Source: JADHLJ01 sp038116915 (GTDB lineage: Bacteria > Pseudomonadota > Alphaproteobacteria > Thalassobaculales > Thalassobaculaceae). Taken from it: a stretch of DNA of 19,707 nt. Positions 14,494 through 19,707 of the stretch are shown here, piece by piece. The stretch is from positions 1-19,707 of the forward strand of contig JAYOEU010000072.1 in NCBI GenBank assembly GCA_038116915.1, given 5' to 3'. A model generated the notes under the pieces. That model saw nothing but the letters and a program-made list of their open reading frames with translations, did not search any database and was not told the DNA's origin. Numbering within the stretch: the stretch's first letter is position 1; every line of letters begins with the position of its first letter. The position numbers and the translations under genes were made by a program.

Positions 14494-14522
14494 TTGAGAT
14501 TTCTGCGGAAAATCGCTACACT
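14494..14522 (+). promoter_or_regulatory. Candidate sigma70-type promoter of the PodJ-like gene
   Basis: TTGAGA (14494-14499), a 17-bp spacer and TACACT (14517-14522). Transcription would start near 14529, about 29 nt before the TTG start codon. Confidence 0.4.
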
Positions 14523-14544
14523 ACCTTCACTACTTCCGGTAAGC

Positions 14545-14550
14545 GCGAGG
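14545..14550 (+). promoter_or_regulatory. Ribosome-binding site supporting the TTG start of the PodJ-like gene
   Basis: GCGAGG lies 7 nt before TTG 14558. No ATG or GTG precedes the conserved N-terminal domain in this frame. Confidence 0.6.
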
Positions 14551-14557
14551 ATATCCA

Positions 14558-16849
14558 TTGGCTCGGACTGGGGCGGCCTGGAGTGTCAAGGGAATCGACG
14601 GGGACACTCGTGCGATCGCGCGGGCTCGGGCCGGAGAATCGGATTTGACAATCGGCGCCTGGGTAGATCAGGCGATTCTGGCCTATTCCTCTGCGCCGCC
14701 GCCGTCCAACAGTGATCGTCCAGTTGTATCGAGCGCCTCTCCAGCGCCTGGAGAGGGAGCATACGCGCCGCCGTTCCAGCCAGAGATCACGGCCGATCAG
14801 GATATCCTGGCATTGATCGATGAGGAACTTGACGCCTCTCGTGAGCGGCTTGACGTCGCTTTACGGCCGATCGGATATGCTCTGAAGGATCTGGCGTTGC
14901 GCCTTGTCGCTGCTGAAGCGGCGCAAAGGGGTAAACCGGAAAGCAGTGAGACCAAACCGACAATCCAAGGCCCTCCCGCCCCCCCTCTCGGTTCACTCGC
15001 TCCAGCCATCAACAATGCCGATATGCCGGCCTTGCCTTCACCTCGAGGCCACCCGCTTCCGCCGACACGGGATCTGCACCCCGCAATCCTCAATATCGAC
15101 GCGCCGCCGATCCCAGCGAGAAAAGAAGCAAGCGACAAAAAAGAGCCTCGCGGATCGCCGGCAGAGTTGCGCGGGCGACCCCTCCCGTTCCCGCCAAGCG
15201 GTGATATGGATCCAATACCGTTATCGCAGATGCCCGCTCCACCGGAGCGCCGCCGGGGCCGCTCCCCGAACGTTGTCGCGGAGGACGGCGATATCGCTTT
15301 CGTTGCGCCAGAGCCGAATATCCGGGCTTTCGTCCATGAACCTTCGGCCGACGGCGCTGCTGTCCGCTTTACCGGAATTCAACAGGGCTATGAGTCAAAC
15401 CCTGATCTCGCGGAACGGGAAACCCGTGCCAAAATTGGCCAACAGCGGAGAAAACTGCTGCGAATTGCGGCGGGCATCGCCCCGCTGCTGATTATAGGTG
15501 GTCTTAGTACCGGATACTTTTTTGCTGATTCGGTGGGCATGGGCCCGTTGCGCGATGTGATCCGGCAAAAAGTCCAAGCGCATTCAATCCAGGCGGCCCG
15601 CACGGTGTCCGAAGCCTATGAAAAGGGAATCGACGGATTCAATCGCCTCGTCAGCGGTGAGCGGCCCGGTCGGGAAGTTGCGACGGGCGATGTTGCCGCG
15701 GCTTCGCTCCCCGAACAAAAGGGCCTGCCGCCCTCAAATAAATCAACCTCGGAATCAGCAGCCGGCGGTTCCACCCCGAGCCCGGCACCCTCCTTGCCGC
15801 CGCGCATCGGATCCCTAACGGACGATCCGAAAATCGCCAATCTCGGTATTCCCGAAAAAGCGCCAGAGGGCAGGAAGGTCGCGGCGCCATCCGCGCCGGC
15901 GAAATCAACTCGTACCGCGTCCGTCCCGCCGCCGCCGGCACCCGCTAAACCCGGCGCGCCGAAAGCGCAGGAACCAACGAAAGCGGAAATGCAGCTCGCC
16001 ACGGTGCCGAAGGCTCCGACGATCGAACGAGCCGCTATTCCTCCGAGCAATCTTCCGGACGATATTTCAATAACGACCCTGAAGAACGAAGCGCGAGCGG
16101 GAGACCCGCGCGCCCAGCACGAGTTGGCGCGCCGATTGATCCAGGGCGACGGCGTCGAGCAGAATTTCGCGGAAGCTTCGGAATTGTTCCGTGAGGCGGC
16201 GATCCAAGGCGTCGCCAATGCGCAGTACAATTTGGGCGTGTTGTACGAGCGCGGCCTCGGGGTGACCAAGGACGATGTTCGCGCCCTTCTCTGGTATCAC
16301 AGCGCAGCGGAACAATCGCATCCCCTGGCCCAATACAATCTCGGGATATTTTACCTGCAGGGACGCGGGATTCCGTTGAGTTATGCCGAAGCGGCGCGTT
16401 GGTTCAGGGCGGCATCGGATCAGGGGGTAGCGAAGGCCACCTACAATCTGGCGGTTCTGACGGAGGACGGACTAGGCACCACCTCGGACCGTGACAAGGC
16501 CATCGCGTTGTATGAGGTGGCTGCCGAAGCCGGCCATCCGGAAGCGGCCAGCCGTCTCTCGCTGCTTAAAAACTCTTCCGGACAAAAGCCTAAACCCGCC
16601 GCATTCGATGAAAAGGCCGACACCCAGGCGGAGGGCGATACCGGGGGCACGACGGTGGCGGACATCCAGGCCCGCCTGCGTGATTTGGGAATTTACGATG
16701 GCCGCATCGACGGTATAGCCGGCCCGAAAACCCGCACCGCCATACGCGAGTTCCAAAAGCTCCACGCGCTTCCCATTACCGGGATACCGTCGGAAATCCT
16801 GTTGGACTTCATAAAGACCGCCGGGGATTCCCGTCCAAAAACCGGGTGA
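14558..16849 (+). CDS. PodJ-like membrane protein: WSVKG domain, Sel1 repeats, peptidoglycan-binding domain (paralog C)
   Basis: A 763-residue bitopic protein. Order: WSVKG domain (7-42); coiled-coil-like segment (about 80-120); long Pro-rich cytoplasmic linker; one transmembrane helix (about 302-323, IAAGIAPLLIIGGLSTGYFF) preceded by basic KIGQQRRKLLR; a second Pro/Ala-rich linker (about 385-500); four to five Sel1 repeats (about 515-668, e.g. AQYNLGVLYERGLGV and AQYNLGIFYLQGRGI); and a C-terminal peptidoglycan-binding domain (about 699-754, IQARLRDLGIYDGRIDGIAG). This matches alphaproteobacterial PodJ-type polar organisers: N-terminus in the cytoplasm, repeats and wall-binding domain in the periplasm. 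The start is TTG 14558 with GCGAGG at 7 nt. It is convergent with ispE, 40 bp between stops. Orthology to Caulobacter PodJ is not proven, so no symbol is given. Confidence 0.9.
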   Translation: MARTGAAWSVKGIDGDTRAIARARAGESDLTIGAWVDQAILAYSSAPPPSNSDRPVVSSASPAPGEGAYAPPFQPEITADQDILALIDEELDASRERLDVALRPIGYALKDLALRLVAAEAAQRGKPESSETKPTIQGPPAPPLGSLAPAINNADMPALPSPRGHPLPPTRDLHPAILNIDAPPIPARKEASDKKEPRGSPAELRGRPLPFPPSGDMDPIPLSQMPAPPERRRGRSPNVVAEDGDIAFVAPEPNIRAFVHEPSADGAAVRFTGIQQGYESNPDLAERETRAKIGQQRRKLLRIAAGIAPLLIIGGLSTGYFFADSVGMGPLRDVIRQKVQAHSIQAARTVSEAYEKGIDGFNRLVSGERPGREVATGDVAAASLPEQKGLPPSNKSTSESAAGGSTPSPAPSLPPRIGSLTDDPKIANLGIPEKAPEGRKVAAPSAPAKSTRTASVPPPPAPAKPGAPKAQEPTKAEMQLATVPKAPTIERAAIPPSNLPDDISITTLKNEARAGDPRAQHELARRLIQGDGVEQNFAEASELFREAAIQGVANAQYNLGVLYERGLGVTKDDVRALLWYHSAAEQSHPLAQYNLGIFYLQGRGIPLSYAEAARWFRAASDQGVAKATYNLAVLTEDGLGTTSDRDKAIALYEVAAEAGHPEAASRLSLLKNSSGQKPKPAAFDEKADTQAEGDTGGTTVADIQARLRDLGIYDGRIDGIAGPKTRTAIREFQKLHALPITGIPSEILLDFIKTAGDSRPKTG

Positions 16850-16889
16850 GAGGCCGTTGAATGCGCTTGCGCGGGCCTTAATCCGAATG

Positions 16890-17759
16890 TCACGGCAAAA
16901 GCGTCGTGCCGACCGTCCACCAGCCACGCCGCCGCGCCGCCTCTTCGGTGCTCCGGATATGATACTCTGCATCAGGTCCGCCGAACATTGCAAAACAGGT
17001 AGAGCCGCTACCGGACATACCGACGGAGCGGATACCGCCGGATTGGGAAAGACGCGTCAGAACCTCAAGGACCACGGGCGCGGCCCTCGCCGCCGGCGCT
17101 ATCAGGTCATTGTGCGCGCGAGGGCCCATCCAGGTCAGAAGCCCCGATTCGGTATTGAATTCGTCTGTTTGAATGGGCGCCGGCGACGAATAAGGCCCGC
17201 GAAAATTCCTGAATATCTGACCGGCGGTCAATTCGACCCCCGGATTGACCAGCAGAATCGGCAAGGCGGGCAGAGCGCCGACGGGAAGCAAAACCTCGCC
17301 AATCCCCCGCATCAGGGCGCTTTTGGAGCCAAGGCAAACCGGGACGTCCGCTCCAAGCGACACGGCCAGATCAAGCAGTGCCGCGGGATCAAGCGGGGCG
17401 GCGGCGATCTCTTGCAGCAAATTCAACACGGCGGCGGCGTCACAGGATCCGCCGCCAAGCCCGGCGGCAACGGGAATGTTCTTTTCAATCTCGATTGCGA
17501 CGCCATCGGGGACCGGCGTTGCGTTCCGGAACCTGTTCAATGCGGTGAGGGCGATATTCTCTCCCTGGACCCGATCCTCGAAAGGTCCGATGACCCGCAG
17601 GCTGTCCCGCTCCTGGCCGGTGGAGATGCGGACGCGGTCACCGAAATCGGTAAACCCGGCGAGCCCATCCAACAGATGCATTCCGTCGGCACGTTTTCCG
17701 ACGACCCGCAGAGTGAGATTGAGTTTCGCGCGGGCGACTTTTTCAAGCGTCCGGATCAC
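16890..17759 (-). CDS. ispE: 4-diphosphocytidyl-2-C-methyl-D-erythritol kinase
   Basis: A 289-residue GHMP kinase that phosphorylates CDP-methylerythritol with ATP in the MEP isoprenoid pathway. Visible: K12 in ARAKLNLTL and H28 in the GMHLLDG segment (substrate side), the ATP-binding loop IPVAAGLGGGSCDAAAVL (95-112), D138 in LGADVPVCL (catalytic Asp region), and the C-terminal GMSGSGSTCFAMF motif (247-259). Length is normal. The start is GTG 17759, which overlaps the end of the TPR lipoprotein gene by 17 nt; the Shine-Dalgarno is weak, so translational coupling is likely. It is last in the minus-strand series ETF-QO, TPR lipoprotein, ispE. Confidence 0.96.
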   Translation of the reverse strand: MIRTLEKVARAKLNLTLRVVGKRADGMHLLDGLAGFTDFGDRVRISTGQERDSLRVIGPFEDRVQGENIALTALNRFRNATPVPDGVAIEIEKNIPVAAGLGGGSCDAAAVLNLLQEIAAAPLDPAALLDLAVSLGADVPVCLGSKSALMRGIGEVLLPVGALPALPILLVNPGVELTAGQIFRNFRGPYSSPAPIQTDEFNTESGLLTWMGPRAHNDLIAPAARAAPVVLEVLTRLSQSGGIRSVGMSGSGSTCFAMFGGPDAEYHIRSTEEAARRRGWWTVGTTLLP

Positions 17760-19554
17760 GTCCGATGCCGGCCTTCTTGCTGCCTTCGCTAATGATCTCC
17801 GGCGCCGGAAGCCCGTTCTTTAGCTTGGTTTCGATAGCGGTCACCAGTTCGGCTTCGGGTTCCATCGTCAGGGCACGGCGCCATTGGAAACTCGCCTCGA
17901 TTCTCCGGCCTACCCGCCAATAGGCATCCCCCAAATGATCGTTAATGGTCGGGTCGTTCGGCCTCAATTGGACGGCTTTTTCAAGCTTGGGAACCGCCTC
18001 CTCGAAGCGCCCGGTCCGGTAGAGAACCCATCCGAGGCTATCGATGATGTAGCCGTCCTTGGGCCGAAGCTCGACCGCCTTGGCAATCATCCGCTCAGCC
18101 TGCTGCAGCTTGACGCCTTGTTCTGTCCAGGAATATCCGAGATAGTTCATCACATAGGGCTGATCGGGCGACAGTTCCAAAGCTTTCAGAAAATCGACTT
18201 CCGCGAGTTTCCAGCGATTCGCCCGCTCAAGCGCGATGCCTCGGGTGTAAAAAAGGCTCCAATCACCACCGCTGACCGCGCCGATCCGCCGCAGCGCCTG
18301 ATCATAGGCCTCAACCGCTTCATTCCACCGTTTGTCGGCCCGGCGCTGATCGCCGATCCTGATCCAGGGTGTGGGATCCGTGGCCCGGCGGTCGGCCAAT
18401 TCGCGAAGCAAGGAAATCGCTTCCTCGACCCGCTTCAAATCCTGGAGGCTGGCGGCGGCTCGAAGTTGGGCCAGGGACTGGTATGCCGAAAGAGAGGGAA
18501 TCCTGCGATAGATCGCCAGGGCTTCCTCGTGACGGCCTCGATCATCGAGAATTTCACCGACCAGCAACTGGGCCAAGGGAAAGCCCGGGCGCATGTAGAT
18601 TGCCATCTGCGCCATGATCATCGCGGTATTGTTTCCGCGTTCCCTTTGCAGGGCGCTGGCAAGGTCGAACAGGGCTTCGGCGATTCCGTCGGTCGCTGAT
18701 CCGACGAGACCGGGGACCGGGCGACCGGCGGCGGCGGCCTCCAGAACCACCGTGACACTCTCGGCGTCGTGATCTCTATCGGTGCGTTCGCTCAGAACGC
18801 GACGGGCCTCGTCCGTCCGTCCGCTTGCCGCATAGTGAATCGCGGCGGCAAGACTGAGCCGGAGGGGCGGCCTGCCGCCTTTCGCCAACGCCTGCTCGAA
18901 AAGATGATCGGCTTGTCGCGGATCTCCCTCGAGCCGTTTGGCGTGCGCGGAATGCAGAAGGGCAAGCACCTCAAACCCGGTAATAGCCTTGACCTTCGTG
19001 AAAGAGGCTTGCGCCTCCTCCCAATCCTGACGTCCGACGGCGATCCAGCCGGAAAGCAGCGGGCCGAGAATCTGATTGAGCCGCGATTTCGGAAGTCGCA
19101 ACAGCCGCTCGTCCGCTTGCGCCCAATTGCCGGATTTCGCTGAGTTCAAGGCCAGGGCAAGCGGCATGAATGGCCCGGTGGTGTCGCCGGCCCGCTCGGC
19201 CCGCTCCGCCAAAGTGATCGCGGCGGGCATGCTTCCGAATTCAAGCTCGGCGAGGAAGGTCCGGCGGATAAGGGTCGGATTCTCCGGATCCCGATTCAGC
19301 GCGGTTTGGAAATGCGACGCGGCCTCGCCCAGATCCTGTGCCCGGTAGGCTTGCCGGGCCATCAGATAGCTGCCGGCAGTGGTGCTCGGTATCTGCAGAG
19401 TGGTGCTGCCCACTGTCTGGAGAGGCTCAAGTGTCGAGTTGGTCTGGCAAGCGGTCAAACCGAAAAGCGTCGCCGCGGCGATGCATGCCAACGGCCGCTT
19501 CGATGTTTCGCGTACCCTCGCTTTGATGCGCTTCGCCGGGGCAACGCTGACCAA
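17743..19554 (-). CDS. TPR-repeat lipoprotein
   Basis: A 603-residue protein. A basic N-terminus leads to a hydrophobic segment and lipobox LTAC with C36 (LACIAAATLFGLTACQTN), predicting export and lipid attachment, probably to the outer membrane. The rest is TPR-type helical repeats: clear units near 63-92, 327-350, 394-424, 432-463, 466-497, 500-531 and 534-563. The last (GYIIDSLGWVLYRTGRFEEA, then DHLGDAYWRVG) resemble the C-terminal repeats of widespread proteobacterial TPR lipoproteins thought to serve in envelope or glycan assembly. The start is TTG 19554 with GAGGGAGAG 6 nt upstream; a longer open frame to the window edge is rejected because it covers the ETF-QO gene. It overlaps ispE by 17 nt. 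No enzymatic motif is seen; a protein-protein scaffold is inferred. Confidence 0.88.
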   Translation of the reverse strand: MVSVAPAKRIKARVRETSKRPLACIAAATLFGLTACQTNSTLEPLQTVGSTTLQIPSTTAGSYLMARQAYRAQDLGEAASHFQTALNRDPENPTLIRRTFLAELEFGSMPAAITLAERAERAGDTTGPFMPLALALNSAKSGNWAQADERLLRLPKSRLNQILGPLLSGWIAVGRQDWEEAQASFTKVKAITGFEVLALLHSAHAKRLEGDPRQADHLFEQALAKGGRPPLRLSLAAAIHYAASGRTDEARRVLSERTDRDHDAESVTVVLEAAAAGRPVPGLVGSATDGIAEALFDLASALQRERGNNTAMIMAQMAIYMRPGFPLAQLLVGEILDDRGRHEEALAIYRRIPSLSAYQSLAQLRAAASLQDLKRVEEAISLLRELADRRATDPTPWIRIGDQRRADKRWNEAVEAYDQALRRIGAVSGGDWSLFYTRGIALERANRWKLAEVDFLKALELSPDQPYVMNYLGYSWTEQGVKLQQAERMIAKAVELRPKDGYIIDSLGWVLYRTGRFEEAVPKLEKAVQLRPNDPTINDHLGDAYWRVGRRIEASFQWRRALTMEPEAELVTAIETKLKNGLPAPEIISEGSKKAGIGRDPDA

Positions 19555-19560
19555 GTCGGG

Positions 19561-19569
19561 CTCTCCCTC
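19561..19569 (-). promoter_or_regulatory. Ribosome-binding site deciding the TTG start of the TPR lipoprotein
   Basis: GAGGGAGAG on the minus strand, 6 nt before TTG 19554, overlaps the stop codon of the ETF-QO gene (19568-19570). This suggests the two are translated from one message. Confidence 0.7.
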
Positions 19570-19707
19570 ACATATTCGGATAGTTCGGACCACCGCCACC
19601 TTCGGGCACAACCCAGTTGATGTTCTGTGTCGGGTCCTTGATATCGCAGGTCTTACAGTGCACGCAGTTCTGGGCGTTGATCTGAAGCGCCGGATTTTCT
19701 CCATCAT
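19568..19707 (-). CDS. Electron-transfer flavoprotein:ubiquinone oxidoreductase, C-terminal end (5' part outside window)
   Basis: The last 46 codons of a gene entering from the right edge. The sequence contains NCVHCKTCDIKDPTQNINWV, three of the four Cys that bind the [4Fe-4S] cluster in ETF-QO, and ends VVPEGGGGPNYPNM, the near-invariant C-terminus of this family. ETF-QO passes electrons from ETF (fatty-acid and amino-acid oxidation) to the membrane quinone pool. It ends 13 bp before the TTG of the TPR lipoprotein, whose ribosome-binding site overlaps its stop. Confidence 0.95.
   Translation of the reverse strand, partial: DGENPALQINAQNCVHCKTCDIKDPTQNINWVVPEGGGGPNYPNM

Noticed and set aside
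16857..17792. Open frame of 311 codons on the plus strand over ispE.
   Set aside because: It mirrors the ispE reading frame; ispE has all its kinase motifs and the plus-strand translation is low-complexity and basic.
19555..19707. Extension of the TPR lipoprotein frame to an ATG at the right edge.
   Set aside because: The same DNA in another frame encodes the near-invariant Cys-rich C-terminus of ETF-QO, and a strong ribosome-binding site supports TTG 19554.
1..19707. Mobile elements, CRISPR arrays, phage genes or toxin-antitoxin pairs.
   Set aside because: No transposase, integrase, regularly spaced repeats or terminal inverted repeats were found; base composition is even across the window.

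Overview
The window looks like chromosomal DNA of an alphaproteobacterium, probably a Rhodospirillales-type organism. It is about 60% G+C by eye and codes densely on both strands. It carries the MEP-pathway gene ispE, an ETF:ubiquinone oxidoreductase, a cytoplasmic COG3786-type L,D-transpeptidase, a RibA with a RibB-like N-terminal domain, and a PodJ-like Sel1/peptidoglycan-binding protein. The genus-level placement is an inference. I see no insertion sequence, integrase, phage gene, CRISPR array or rRNA. No gene-free stretch exceeds 300 bp; the longest gaps are the tRNA-containing 12698-12939 and the promoter-like 13402-13576.

Region 1 (1-5958): the 3' end of a porin with a strong terminator, then a sulfotransferase cluster. 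A minus-strand PAPS sulfotransferase lies divergently from a plus-strand run: JmjC/cupin-type Fe(II)/2-oxoglutarate oxygenase, a second sulfotransferase paralogous to the first, and a large TPR-sulfotransferase fusion with TPST-like motifs. A YggS/PLPBP gene follows 1 bp later. This is the best candidate for an uncharacterised modification system: an oxygenase that could create or modify an acceptor, plus three sulfotransferases.

Region 2 (5959-12697): a minus-strand group (ribA with a degenerate DHBP-synthase-like domain, a conserved protein of unknown function, and an L,D-transpeptidase), divergent from a plus-strand group (kynurenine-formamidase-like alpha/beta hydrolase, DUF427 protein, OmpR-family response regulator without an adjacent kinase, MBL-fold hydrolase, and a class I methyltransferase). 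A 26-codon hydrophobic micro-ORF may sit between the regulator and the MBL gene.

Region 3 (12698-16849): a minus-strand tRNA-Gln(TTG), then three consecutive plus-strand genes whose N-termini share one gapless 36-residue domain (Trp-Ser-Val-Lys-Gly, helix, Gly-x-Trp, helix). The first is a short soluble protein, the second adds a Pro-rich linker and coiled coil, and the third is a transmembrane Sel1-repeat/peptidoglycan-binding protein resembling PodJ-type polar organisers. Each has its own plausible sigma70-like promoter. I read this as a possible three-member cell-pole or envelope scaffold set.

Region 4 (16850-19707): a minus-strand operon read from the right edge: 3' end of the ETF-QO gene, a TPR lipoprotein, and ispE, tightly spaced and partly overlapping.

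Many starts are GTG or TTG; they were chosen where a Shine-Dalgarno sequence sits at normal spacing.
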